From Prorocentrum cordatum (taxonomy: Eukaryota; Sar; Dinophyceae; Prorocentrales; Prorocentraceae), in assembly GCA_963575745.1 (NCBI GenBank), contig CAUYUJ010015715.1:269929-333928 (forward strand): a stretch of 64,000 bases of DNA. The letters are read 5' to 3'. The notes under the pieces were generated by a model. It was not told where the DNA came from and ran no database searches. It saw only the letters and a list, made by a program, of their open reading frames with translations. Numbering within the stretch: position 1 is the first letter of the stretch; every line of letters begins with the position of its first letter. Below are positions 41,527-51,440 of the stretch, one piece after another. Both the position numbers and the translations under genes were made by a program.

Positions 41527-42306
41527 GAAAGAAGGCACCGATACCGCTACTCCTGGGGCCTCTCCCTGGGTGCATCCTGACCAGACTCTCGATGAGAATC
41601 CAGGCGAGGCGACGAGGGCTCTCCAGGACGAGCAGCGGCATCGGCATTGTCTTACTCCTCTGACTCTCGGCATCGTCCTCGTCGCCGCCTGTCGCTGCTC
41701 GGGAACGTGCGACGGGGAGGCGAAGGCAAAGAAGAGGCGCACGGCGACTTGCTGCTGTGTGCGGCGCAGCGCCCCGCGATTTCGAGCTGCCAAGTCTGCC
41801 GCATCCGAGATCCCCCATGGATGGCTCCGAGACTCGGCGGCCCAGGCTGCAGCTGCGCTCACCGCTGCAGCCAGAGCCAAGGGAGCAGAACGGCACCTCT
41901 GCCGCTCGCCTCGCCTGTCCCCGTGGCGAAGTGGGAAGCCGGACCGGAGGATCAGGGCGAGGCGGCGGAGGAGGCAGGGAGCGGTCCGAGAAGGAGGAGC
42001 AGCATTCATGCCTTTGGACGCTCCTGGCCCTTTCGGGCCTCCGGGGCCCTGCGCAGGCTTCCGGGGACCTCTGGAGGCCCCTCTGGAGAGAGACTTCCTG
42101 GACCTCCCGAGACCTCCGGGGAGAGACAGGCAGGCAGGGAGGCAAGGAGATGGCCTGGAGGAGGAGGAGGAGGAGGAGGAGGAGGAGGAGGAGGGCGAAA
42201 AGGCAAGAGATGCGAGAGGAGAGGCAGAGGGCGAGAAGGTAGAGGCAGAGGCAGGGCGAGGGCGAAGAGGTAGGGCGGAGGGGGCAAAGGAGGGAGAGGG
42301 CAGGGG
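41527..42306. repeat. Unassigned, with (GGA)n at 42150-42200
   Basis: Long frames are open on both strands but cross MITEs and the GGA tract. No domain seen. Confidence 0.5.
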
Positions 42307-42474
42307 TACACCTTAGGCGATGCTTAAGAAAACCTAAAGTTTCGGCCAGAGTCTCGATTATTCTTAACTTTTGAATGTAAATCCCAAGATGTTGATAGAA
42401 GTTCTGGGTTTTAGTCAATTTCTGAGACTATGAATTTCTGAACCCATGATTTCTTAAGCATTTCGCAGGGTGTA
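42307..42474. mobile_element. 168 bp AT-richer MITE flanked by TA
   Basis: The left end TACACCTTAGGCGATGCTTA, then AGAAA, matches the complement of the right end (TTTCTTAAGCATTTCGCAGG, then GTGTA) over about 25 bp. TA at both edges suggests a TA target site, as for Tc1/mariner elements. It sits in a purine-rich stretch just downstream of the SMC1 stop. Confidence 0.75.
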
Positions 42475-42798
42475 AGGGAGAGAGGGAAGGATAAGGAGGG
42501 GCAGGGAGAGGGCGAAAAGGTAAGAGACGGGCTGCGAAGGAAATGCGCCTGCATGCCGTGGGGGCTGGCGGCGGCCGCGCGGATGGCCGCCGGATGCCGC
42601 TCTCCGCAGGCGGCGCCCCCACACGCCGTTCATTTCGAGTGCCACTCGTTTTTTGCTCTGCTCACGTCTTCCTGCCCACAGCCCCGAGGTGGACGAGAGA
42701 TGGGCCCTCGAACTCTGGCCTCCCGTGGGAAAGTGGGAAGTGAAAGACGTGCTCGCAAGCAGGTGCGGCTCCTGACCCGGCAGCGCCGCAGAGCGCCC
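42475..42798. other. Region downstream of SMC1
   Basis: Presumably includes the 3' untranslated region of the minus-strand SMC1 gene. No other content recognised. Confidence 0.4.
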
Positions 42799-43134
42799 TC
42801 AGCAGGCCTGAGGGGGGAGATAACGCGAGAGGTCCAGGCTCAGGACAGCCGAAGTCTCCTTCGGCTTGTTCTTCCAGACGCCCACCAGCGCCTCCCCCTT
42901 GACAAAGAAGCGATCCTTCAGGGAGATGACGATCGTCTGGCAATCCGACTGCTCCACGTAGGTTGCCAGGGCCTTAACGTTGTTGGCGTCAAGAGCTGCG
43001 TCTACCTCGTCGAGGACCATGAAGGGAGGCTTCGAGTAAGCGTGCACCGCGAACAAGAGCGCCATGGCCGCCAAAGTCTTCTCGCCACCCGACAGAAGAT
43101 GCATGTCCCGGAATCGCTTCGCCGGCGGCATGGC
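42799..43134 (-). CDS. SMC1: SMC1 cohesin subunit, last exon (C-terminal ATPase lobe)
   Basis: 111 residues and a stop. The exon starts GCC ATG CCG right after CAG at 43137-43135 and continues PPAKRFRDMHLLSGGEKTLA. The ABC signature LSGGEK is followed by Walker B and D-loop PFMVLDEVDAALD, then QTIVISLKDRFFVKGEALVG and LSLDLSRYLP. LSGGEK, KRFR and ISLK with a short tail fit SMC1 rather than SMC3 (which has LSGGQK). SMC1 pairs with SMC3 in the cohesin ring and hydrolyses ATP at the heads. All expected catalytic residues of this lobe are present and the frame is intact, so I take it as a functional exon. It joins 51309-51440 in phase 0. Confidence 0.88.
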   Translation of the reverse strand, partial: AMPPAKRFRDMHLLSGGEKTLAAMALLFAVHAYSKPPFMVLDEVDAALDANNVKALATYVEQSDCQTIVISLKDRFFVKGEALVGVWKNKPKETSAVLSLDLSRYLPPQAC

Positions 43135-44114
43135 CTGGGATGACGCCGACTCATCCAAACAGGGCTCAACCTAAGCGGTGTTTGCCGTTTTCGTTTTGGT
43201 TTCGTTTTCCCTCTCTCTGTCTTCGCTCCGCCTCTGCTGCGAAACGACAAATCGGAACGCAAACGGTCCACGACATAGCCACACAAAACAGCGTTTGGGC
43301 CGAGTCCTGCATCCACACATGCACATTTGGGGGGGGCGTTCGCGGGCTGGATCGACTCCAAGCCTCGAGTTGGAGATCGATTGCAGAATTGATATGTCCA
43401 AAATTAATATTCCCGTCGAATATACGCAAAGATACTTAGCATTCTCCATAGATGTACGAACATTCGGAAGCTGGATGAGGCAGGGCCCTCACGGGGCAGT
43501 GGCGAAGCAAGGCGAGCAGCGGCCACCGGCGGGTGGTCACTGGCGGTGGGCGGGGGGAGAGCAGCGGCAGCCTCGGGGGCGGGGTGCAACGAGGCGCCGA
43601 ACGGGCGCGGGGGGCAGCGAGGATCAGCGGCGGCTAAACGGGCCCGCCCCCCCCCCCATCAGACAAAGCCAGGACGGATAAATTCGCGGGAAGAAAAATC
43701 GAGAATCTCTGAGATCCGGCGGCTCTGGAGGATGTATCGGGCGCCGCAGCATTCTCAGAGCGTTCTGGCACGCTCTGAACGCGTTCTGGAATGTTCGGGA
43801 ACGCATGTATCCTCGTCCGAGCCCCAGCTGACCCCCACACACGCACAAGCGCACCGATACTGGCCATGCGTGGGCAAAAGATCCACGTGCATGCCCTCGT
43901 GGTCAGACCGACAGGGTGGCGCCAGGAGGGCGGGTTTCCGAGAAGGCCGGGGGGGGCCTCTCAGAAAGCAAGGTTCTTCGTAGAAGCGCCGGGATGCTTC
44001 CCAGAGAAAGTCCCACCAGCCCTCCGGACGTAGGTTGTTTAGGGGGGTTCCTCTTCCACCCCCCTCCTTCCCCTTCTTCCCCTTCGGGGAGGGGTTTATC
44101 ACTGTTCCTCATTA
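43135..44114. other. Intron sequence, no element recognised
   Basis: 43180-43420 and 43690-43860 show no recognised repeat, except AAATCGAGAATCTCTG near 43695, which recurs at the window end (63985). G-rich runs at 43325 and 43945. No further SMC1 exon seen. Confidence 0.5.
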
Positions 44115-44491
44115 GGGACTCTCTGTTTCTTACTCGCGCCGAGCTCAGAAATTCAAGCATCGTTCTCGGCCACCCGAGCACAATCAGAACGAGCGGCGGA
44201 GCCAGACATACGATCTTAAGCGCGACACTGGCCCCGCGGCGAGATCCAGGCTGTACCCTGGGGCTCACAGCAGGGTGGGGACATGAAAGGGCGGGCAGGC
44301 TTGAGCCAAGACCAGACGCGAGAGGTGGCAATCGACCATATTCCCGGGGACTCTCTGTTTCTTACTCGCGCCGAGCTCAGAAATTCAAGCATCGTTCTCG
44401 GCCACCCGAGCACAATCAGGACGAGCGGCGGAGCCAGACATACTATCTTAAGCGCGACACTGGCCCCGCGGCGAGATCCAGGCTGTACCCA
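44115..44491 (+). repeat. 145 bp segment present twice, 232 bp apart
   Basis: 44115-44259 and 44347-44491 are almost identical (GGGACTCTCTGTTTCTTACT to GAGATCCAGGCTGTACCC) with only a few base differences. Such low divergence means the duplication is recent or maintained. Confidence 0.95.
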
Positions 44492-44626
44492 AATTCCCAA
44501 ACTCCTATCTGGAACGCCTAGGCGAAGATATGTGTATACAATTTATGTAACGATGCCACCGCACGGAAGTGCACCGAAAGCCAGAATGGCTACGCATGGA
44601 TAGAGACAGCTGACGGTTCTATTTGA

Positions 44627-44691
<65 letters not shown>
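44627..44691. repeat. T24-A41 homopolymer junction
   Basis: 24 T directly followed by 41 A. This is self-complementary, and could be a retroposon tail junction or an assembly-sensitive tract. Confidence 0.95.
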
Positions 44692-44694
<3 letters not shown>

Positions 44695-44708
44695 TAAAAC
44701 AAACTCGG

Positions 44709-44940
44709 CTAGAGACCAGGGGGGATTTCCTGGGTCGCCCAGGCCGTGGCCAGCTTAACCACTCTAGAGTCTATGAGGGAAACATCATGGAGGTCCGCAC
44801 CGACCCTGGGCTCAAGGCGCGAAGCGAAACTAGCGGCTGCGATTTCCTGCATGTAGATCAACATCGTACGGCTCTGGAGCCATCTCCCTCGAGACCGAAC
44901 GAGCTCCCCGTTTTCCGTCGCTTCAAAAAGTGCCGTAGCG
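44709..44940 (-). pseudogene. C-terminal fragment of a tyrosine recombinase
   Basis: The minus frame reads ATALFEATENGELVRSRGRW, then LQSRTMLIYMQEIAAASF, matching the closing box (Arg-Gly-Arg-Trp then catalytic Tyr) of dinoflagellate DIRS-like recombinases, and ends at a stop at 44709. Similarity stops at its 5' side exactly where the spliced leader of the neighbouring LINE starts, so the gene was probably cut by that insertion. Here the catalytic Tyr is present, unlike in the copy at 9139-10400. Confidence 0.65.
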
Positions 44941-44962
44941 TCCGTAGCCATTTTGGCTCAAG
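44941..44962 (+). other. Complete dinoflagellate spliced-leader (DinoSL) sequence
   Basis: All 22 bases match the DinoSL consensus, beginning TCCGTAGCCATTTTGG and ending CTCAAG. The next bases are GG, not the GT donor of an SL RNA gene, so this is not an SL RNA locus. It is the 5' end of a trans-spliced transcript reinserted into the genome. It is followed 84 bases later by the LINE ORF1 start. Confidence 0.93.
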
Positions 44963-45045
44963 GGACCTGCTCCTTAACTTCCCAACCTCTGCTCAAAAAA
45001 ACGGCCAAGCGGCCACGTTGGGGCGACGCGCGGCCCAGCGTGCGA

Positions 45046-46386
45046 ATGCCTCCCTATCTTGTGTGCCCTGCCTGCTGCGATGCTGGTGCCGTCCCTTGGA
45101 TATACCTCTCCAGCCCCCGCAGGACCTGCACGTTCTGCAAGGTCTATCTCCCTGGTCGGTCTCCCCAGGACCAAGGACAAGGAAAGGCTGGGCGAGGAGG
45201 ACGAGGAGGCAAGAGCAAGCAAAAGGGAAAGACTCGGGGGGCGGCCGATGCCGCGGGAGGGGTGTCTCCTGCTGCTGCCGCCGCCGCTGGTCGTCCACCA
45301 TCTCGTGCACCCGATCAGCCTCCCTTGTTCTATGAGTCTTTCATTGATGCCCCTCTGTCTGAAGCTGTTCGGGCACGGTTTGGCTCTGATGTATCGGGCG
45401 AGGATTTCGGCGGTGAGGAAGACGACTTTGACGGCCCCTTTGCCAAGTATGATCGTGATGCCCCATGGTTACGACTGCTGATTAGGAAGCGCTTGCTATG
45501 ATTTAGCAGTCTTATCTTGAGAACCTTCGGAGTCTGCCCGCATCTCTTCGGAATCAGCAAGAGATTGATCACCTTCTGTCGGAGCTTACTGCGGCCCGCG
45601 AGTTGAAGACGCCCGTGCTGCCCCTTCCACAGCAGCGCGCTCGTTTGTCCCAGCGGGTCCGGTGGTCTATTAGGATGGTGGGGAAGGCGGATGCTACCTT
45701 GGATCAGATTGAGCAGGAGTTGTCCGACATTCTTGCTAGGAAGGGTTCTTGGGAGGTCATGCGTGAACGACTCCAGACAGAATGCGAAGTGTGGCAGAAC
45801 CATCTTGACTCGCCCTCAGTTCCAGAGCCAGCCGTTAAGCCGGAGTCCAGCGACTTGTCAGATGTTTGTAAGACACTCCTCAAGAACCTCCCCAAATCCT
45901 CCAGGCAAATCCCTGAGGTTGCTCGTGCTTTGGGACAGATGGTTGAGTTGTCCGCGGCGGTTGAGATTATTCCTGCTTTAGGATCGTCCAGCCGCTCGTC
46001 CTGCTCGCTCGCCTTCTCGGCCCGCTTCGGCAGCGGCGCCAGGGCAGGCAGCAGCAGGTACACCAGCAGTTGCAGCAGCAGTGCCCATGGAGGTTGATGC
46101 TCGTCCCGTTCCCAGGGTGGGTGTTTCTCCTTCGCGCGAAGCTGCCGAGGCACCTCGCAAGAAACCGTCTCTCACCACCGAGCGGTGGGCCGATTCTTCC
46201 CCCAACGGTCGCGATGAGGTTCCTCCTGGCAGTGTTGATGATCTGGACGATGGCACTACCTACGGCGCAGAGGGCCCATCGGGCCCGCCAGGTCTTCACC
46301 CGTGGGAAGGGGCAGCCAAACGTAGGACGCGCTCGCCACTCTTGGGCCCTGCTTTCGATCGATGCCACGAGCTGGACAAACGCTGA
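45046..46386 (+). pseudogene. LINE B ORF1, frameshifted
   Basis: The first ATG after the leader starts MPPYLVCPACCDAG and has a second Cys pair (RTCTFCKVYLP), a four-Cys zinc ribbon, followed by a Gly/Lys-rich basic stretch. The frame stops at 45501 and continues in another frame with QQEIDHLLSELTAARELKTP and LDQIEQELSDILARKGSW (helical), and later in a third with MEVDARPVPRVGVSPSREAA. The expected role is nucleic-acid binding. I recognise the zinc ribbon plus Gly/Lys pattern from dinoflagellate LINEs. Confidence 0.6.
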
Positions 46387-49300
46387 GAGTCATGTGGCTG
46401 CCCGCACTTTCGAATTTGATGCAAAGGGTCTTCGGGGACTTTGCCGTTCTGAGGGTCTTGGGGCTGCTGCCAATAGTGCTCGCCGTCTTGGGTTACGCGC
46501 ACGCGTGCGTCCTCCGCTACGAACGTCCGAGAGTGGTCTAAACTCTGGGGTGGCTGTGGTTTCCCAGTGTTCCAACAGCTTCTCGGACATCCCCATGGAT
46601 TCCGCCATGGCACTGCCACCCCCTGAGCGGTGCATTATGAAACCCTGGCACGGATTGGTGGTGGTGGACACGGGCGCACCTCGGCTAAATCTCTATCTGC
46701 GCACAGGGGAAGGGGCGGCTGATCGCGACGCGCAGTTGCTCATGCAGGTGGCGTCTGGCGTTCGCGCACCATCGGCCCTCCCTTCCCCATCTCCGCTGAT
46801 TGGAATGTCTCAAAAGCAGCTAAAAACTACAGGTTTTCTAAAGCTCGTTGGCGGCATTGTGATTGCTCCGAGCGGTAATGCTTATGAGAGTGGTGGTGGT
46901 TTCTCTAAGATTGAATATTTTGCGGTCCACCACATATTTCATGCTGCTACTTGCGAATTCTATGCTCGCCCCTGCTCCCCAAGCACCAGCCAGTGGCTCT
47001 GCGCATCAAGGGCTCTGTGGGTAAGGATATGGTGCCCATCTTTCGGAGGCCTCATGTTATCCCAGTCCAGCGTCCTGCCGGGCGTGCTCATTGCCCGCCT
47101 TCCTGGGATTGGTTGCCGCAGACGGCTGACGAGATCGATTCAGTTCCTGAGCTTGAGCGACAGACTTCTTCGTGGTTAAATGGCGTCGGCGGCAGAATTG
47201 GTTGGCCTCTACCACCTCTCCCCGACCCAGACGCGCATAAGACGCGGGGTGAGCGTCTCACCGCCATGCTGGTTTCGGTTGCATCGCTGTTTCCTGGAGG
47301 TGTTGCATCTTCCTTCGGGGGCAAGCTTTGGCGGTTTCTTGCCAATCGTCTTGGAGGCCTTCTGCATCTGGCTGAGAAGCAGTCTTGGGGGACCTTCTCA
47401 GCCGCGGCGTCGCGTCTAAGGCGCTACTGCCCGTCCAGGCGCGAGGGCCCCCCTCCCCCGGATTGGTGGTGGTGGCGCCTCTATGCTCGTCGTCTTCAGT
47501 TTCTGGATCTAGGCTCGCTTCCCTGGCTGAGCAAAGACGTTGTCCGAAATGGCAGCAGCGCTGGAGAAGGCAGCCTCTGCCAAGCTGTATCACAATTGGT
47601 GCTATTGGGCTATTCAGTCCGTTCGAGAGCGCGGGGGCTCGGCTGCGCGCCGATTCGTCATGGGCAGCATGAATCGGAGAGCATGCGATGTCATTCAGAA
47701 TCCTGCTGTTCACGACCCCCCTCGTCGCACTGTTGCTCACCATTTGAAGGCGCGAGAAAAGTTTGGCATGGGACGTGGGAGCCCATGCCACCTGTCGGCC
47801 AGGGCTCCGATCCATGCGAGGGTCTGCCCGTGCCACCCGTGCTGCCCGATGACCTTGCATATTTGCCTATGCCTCCCCTGGAACGCTACCGCAGGATGCG
47901 TCGCAGATATCGGGCTCGCACGTCGGTCAGACTTGACTTGGTTCATCCTCGGCGTCGCGTTTGGATTTCTGACGAGTCCCTGGTCTCGACGTGCAAGCTT
48001 TGGGTTGCTATATTACGTCTTGGGCGCTTCCGCTTATCCTAGCCAGGCTTGTAGTAAACCTCTTGCCAAAACCTGATGCGGGCGAGCGCACTGTCGCCTT
48101 GTTCGCTACCTTTGTGCGCACCTTCACCCGACACCTTCGGCACACCTATGGTATTGCTTGGGCTAAACGTCACACACGTCGGTATGTATATGGCGTGCGC
48201 AATCATTCGTGTGAACAATGTGCACGGCGCGTGAGTGTTCTGGCTGAGTTTGCTGCCCTGCGTGGACTGTCTGTTTGGGACCTCTTTCTGGACATAAAGA
48301 AGGCCTTCGAGCAGGTTCGGCGCTGGTTGCTCATCCAGCGTTGTCGGCAGTTTTTCCGTTCAACCCAGCCCTCCAGAGAGTACTGTTGGGCTTAATCGAT
48401 CTCCACGTATGCTGACTGTGCGCCGAGTCGTCGGAGAATGGATGTATGCCGCAATTGCTATAGTTGCTGGTCGCTCCTTTGCCGATTTGTTTATGCGCAA
48501 CATGCTTATGCCAGAGCTGGACTCCTTACTTCGGGTTTATCCAGGATTGCATCTGGGAGTGATAGCTGATGATGTTCAGGTTTTAGAAGTGAGCACTGGA
48601 GCTGAGGTGATGCGCACGGGCCCATGCCTCGCACCTCCCCATGGGTACATTGACCTGCTCTGCCCATCTGCCCCTTTCTGAGCCCAGGTTGGTGCTCCTT
48701 GCGTCGGATGCATCCTTGGCCCGAAAAATAGCAGCTGAGACTCCTCGGCTTGGGGGTGCTGTACGTTTCCCCTGCAGGAACCTAGGTATCGACTTCCAGG
48801 TCCGCCGAGGTCGTCGTCCTCGTCCTGTGCTGAAGTCTAGGATTCAGAAGGCAATGCAGGAGGCTCGTCGTCTTGTCAGGCTACCGCGGGCAGGGGCTCA
48901 GGTCCAGGTCGTCGTCAATACGAACCTTCGTCCGACTGTCACCTTTGGCGTTGATGTATTGGGTTTGAGTGCTTAACAGATTAAGCAGATCCGAAACGGC
49001 TATCATGTGGGTCTTGGTACTGGTAAGCTCCGACCCGTCACCATGGACCTAGCCTTGTCGGGAGTCGCAGATCCAGCCTTAGATGCGCATGCTGAAGTTG
49101 TTCGTCTGTGGACTGTGTCCAGATGGATGGCTCTTCTTCCTTGGGGTATTACCGATCGTGTCTAGCAGGAGGCTATTAACGCAGTTGCCCATCAGACACC
49201 TTGGGCGTCCCTCCAGGGCCCAGGAGCTATGTTGGTGGCTACTCTGCTCAGGATTGGAGGGTCCTTTGAATCCCCGACAGTCGGGCGTGCCGTTTTGAGG

Positions 49301-49520
49301 GCCAATCTCGATATTACGTCGACTTCCCTCCGTGAGAGCGCGGCCTTAGTGACTCGAGCGGCCCGCGCCTGGGCTTGGCAGCTGGCGTCTGACAGACGCC
49401 CCTTGCATCGCCATCTTGCCGGGCCCTCTTTTTGGATCCCCAGGGGCCTTGCTGAGCAAGACGGCCTCGGGACGGGGCGAACTCCAGCGCCGTGCTTTGC
49501 GTAAATATTTCAAGCGCCAG
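46387..49520 (+). pseudogene. LINE B ORF2: endonuclease and reverse transcriptase, frameshifted
   Basis: Endonuclease remains are NSGVAVVSQ, LNLYLRTGEGAADRDAQLL, a D-W-N motif in another frame near 46797, then LKLVGGIVIAPSGNAYES and FFAV-like sequence. Reverse transcriptase: WALPLILARLVVNLLPKPDA and GERTVALFATFVR, motif A LSVWDLFLDIKKAFEQV (48270-48320), motif B AIVAGRSFADLF, motif C LGVIADDVQVLEV with both Asp, then RNLGIDFQVRRGRRPRPVLK. The C-terminal domain extends to about 49500. It cannot be translated in one frame. Confidence 0.75.
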
Positions 49521-50567
49521 TGTCGCCTGTGCCTGTGGGGGTATTGCTTCTGAGGGCGGGTCTGAGCGCGGGGGAGCCTGCGTTCGTTGGCTCTGCCCTC
49601 TCGTCTGCTCGGTCTCGCGGCGTCGCTCATCCGCCTCCTGCATAGGCTCGTCTGTAGCGCCCCCACTTAGGGAGGCGTTAACGGAGGAACCTCCTGGGGA
49701 CGCAGAGGATGTAGCATTGCCTTCTCTGTTGTCACCTTGTCGTCGTCTCGGAAAGCCTGGTGCCGTTTGGGAGTCCTGACTGCTGTGGCGCTCTGCTTGC
49801 GGTGCCCCTGCTTGTGCGGCCGCCCCTGGGCTTAACTGTCGGCCCGGGGGGTCGCCGGGTGGGTTTTGTGGTTCCCGTGGCGCGCTTCGATGCGACGCTT
49901 GTGGCTCGCTCCGTTCTCTGCGGTGTACTCCCTGTGCGTGGCCCTGCCTGGCCCGCGCACTCTGCACCCCCGTCTCACCCGCGAGGTTCGCGCTGCTGTC
50001 CCTATGAGTCCTTCGGGGCCTGGGGACCCTCCCTGGGTCGTGCCGCAACCTGTCTTCGCTGGCTGCCCTTCTGAGTCTCTCGTCTAAGGCCTGGATGCCT
50101 TCTAACGTGCCTGGCACCAACCTGTGTGCAGTGTCGCTGTAAACGTCTGCTCCCCGGCTCCCAGGGACCTCAAGCCAGGGGTGGTGGGCAGTATATGTGA
50201 GGTCTGGCTCAGGTGATAGCCACTGAGCGAACGGGAGTTGTCTGGTGACCTCTTCCTTTATGCCTAATTCCCTGATGGGTTGGTTTAGGTGATCTCTTTC
50301 CAGTGTAGCAGGGTCCGTTAGTTGAAGTATCCAGATGTCAGCGTATAGGTCCCAATTGTATCTTCTGATGGGTCTGCCTTCGTCGTGTCGCCGCTGTTCG
50401 AGTACCAGCCTGGTTTGAATACTTCTTGCCAGGTCGTGCGTGCTCTGCTCATCGATACACGCCTGGAATTTACCGAGCATGCCTTGTGCGCACGCGACTG
50501 CGTCGCTGTCTGCTCTGACCAGTGTGCCGTCTGTGCGGGCTCTTATCCGCATCTTGTGCGCGAGCAC
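49314..50567 (-). CDS. Open frame of 417 codons, unknown product
   Basis: The frame is open upstream to about 50650 (PPLADPLAEVLAHKMRIRAR). The first 170 residues look protein-like (GTLVRADSDAVACAQGMLGK, YNWDLYADIWILQLTDPATL, KEEVTRQLPFAQWLSPEPDL). After that it becomes rich in Arg, Gln and Pro, and its last 60 codons lie antisense to the end of LINE B. It could be a protein of another element or a host exon of unknown kind. The C-terminal part is probably spurious. Confidence 0.35.
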   Translation of the reverse strand: MLAHKMRIRARTDGTLVRADSDAVACAQGMLGKFQACIDEQSTHDLARSIQTRLVLEQRRHDEGRPIRRYNWDLYADIWILQLTDPATLERDHLNQPIRELGIKEEVTRQLPFAQWLSPEPDLTYTAHHPWLEVPGSRGADVYSDTAHRLVPGTLEGIQALDERLRRAASEDRLRHDPGRVPRPRRTHRDSSANLAGETGVQSARARQGHAQGVHRRERSEPQASHRSAPREPQNPPGDPPGRQLSPGAAAQAGAPQAERHSSQDSQTAPGFPRRRQGDNREGNATSSASPGGSSVNASLSGGATDEPMQEADERRRETEQTRGQSQRTQAPPRSDPPSEAIPPQAQATLALEIFTQSTALEFAPSRGRLAQQGPWGSKKRARQDGDARGVCQTPAAKPRRGPLESLRPRSHGGKST

Positions 50568-51308
50568 TTCAGCCAGGGGGTCAGCCAGGGGGGGGTATGT
50601 TCTTGGTCGGGCTGGGCCTGGTAGAGCGTCGACTGGTGGGGATACACGAAGCGTCTAGAATTTCTTATCAGCTGGGAGGGCCTCTAAGAAGCTCCCCCGT
50701 CTTCTTGGAAGCTCCCCCGCCTTCTCAGAAGGCCGACCCCCTCGCGCCAGCCCCCCTCGCGCGTGCCGCCAAAGTGCGCGGGGGTGGGCAGAACACCCGT
50801 GAGCAAAATACCCCCTCGTGGACACAGCGGGCGCAGGCCCCCAAAAACTGCGGCCGCAAAGCGCCCCCGAAAACCGAAAAAGGGCAGTTCGGGCGTCGCT
50901 TAATGAGGGGGGGCGACACGTGGGGTGGGGGGGTGGGAGAAAGGTGCACTTCTCGAGCCCCAGAGGCCCCCTTTTGGGCCCTAAAGGGCTACATCTCTGC
51001 AGCCCTCGCTGCCTCCCTCCTTTACCGCCCCTCCATTACGCTAAGCTCGCTGATCCACTTGGCTGGGTGGGCATCTATCAACCTGCGAAGTGTTCGCGGA
51101 CATCCGATGTCCTGATGTTCGTTAGCACGGCGTCCCAAAGTCCTGACCCTTTCCCAAAAGCCAATGTCTCATCTCGAATTGATGTTTGACGGCCCCGGGG
51201 CCCAGCGAAAGGCCCATCAAACGTCAAAAACTACAAAAAACGCTGACATGATGTTTCCAATGCACTGGTGGTTTGAGGCCGAAGTGTTGGGTTCCCCCCC
51301 CCCGCGGC
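50568..51308. repeat. Intron sequence with CTTCT/AGAAG motifs and a dispersed GC-rich motif
   Basis: 50685-50735 resembles the cluster at 5091-5215. 51130-51230 shares GTCCTGACCCTTTCCC and GGGGCCCAGCGAAAGGCCC with 20214-20320. No gene seen. Confidence 0.45.
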
Positions 51309-51440
51309 CGTGAACTTGACGCCGCCGTTGAAGGGGTCCTCCATGTCCTCCAAGTCCAAATACGCGGAACCGCCGTCCGCGCGCAGGCCCGCCGTGTTCG
51401 CGGTGAGCCGCCGGTACACCTCGCTGATCTCGCCGGAGAC
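51309..51440 (-). CDS. SMC1: SMC1 cohesin subunit, penultimate exon
   Basis: 44 codons, phase 0 at both ends, after AG at 51442-51441. It reads VSGEISEVYRRLTANTAG, then SAYLDLEDMEDPFNGGVKFT, the segment of SMC1 just before the KRFR..LSGGEK part. The match to the SMC1 pattern (V..I..IYK.LT, AYL.LE...DPF..GI.F) is clear, and the next residue in sequence is the first of the exon at 43134. The donor is GC. The short exon in a long intron would be easy to miss by automatic annotation. Confidence 0.85.

Larger units (their letters stand above)
44941..49520 (+). mobile_element. LINE of about 4.6 kb whose 5' end is a spliced leader, element B
   Basis: Order: DinoSL, short leader, zinc-ribbon ORF1, APE endonuclease, reverse transcriptase, C-terminal domain. 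It lies inside an SMC1 intron on the opposite strand. Many frameshifts (near 45500, 46050, 46390, 46795, 47540 and 48400) show it is old and dead. The 3' end is uncertain; no poly-A tail is visible near 49520. An SL at the exact 5' edge means the parental transcript was trans-spliced and reverse transcription reached its 5' end. Confidence 0.82.
43135..51308 (-). other. SMC1 intron of 8174 bp (GC-AG)
   Basis: On the minus strand the upstream exon ends AAG TTC ACG, the intron starts GCCGCGGG and ends CCCAG, and the next exon starts G. Phase 0. It contains the segment duplication at 44115-44491, the T/A tract, a recombinase fragment, a spliced-leader LINE in the opposite orientation, an unknown ORF and dispersed repeats. 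The boundaries are inferred from SMC1 continuity, not from transcript data. Confidence 0.75.

Noticed and set aside
41300-42418. A 372-codon minus frame and a 277-codon plus frame
   Set aside because: Both run through MITEs and a GGA tract and overlap each other; no domain.
44285-44310. CTTGAGCCAAGA near 44297, complement of the SL 3' end
   Set aside because: Only ten bases match and no gene follows on that strand; expected by chance at this length.
44941-44962. Possible SL RNA gene
   Set aside because: An SL RNA gene needs a GT donor right after the leader and an Sm-like site; here GG follows and an ORF1 begins.
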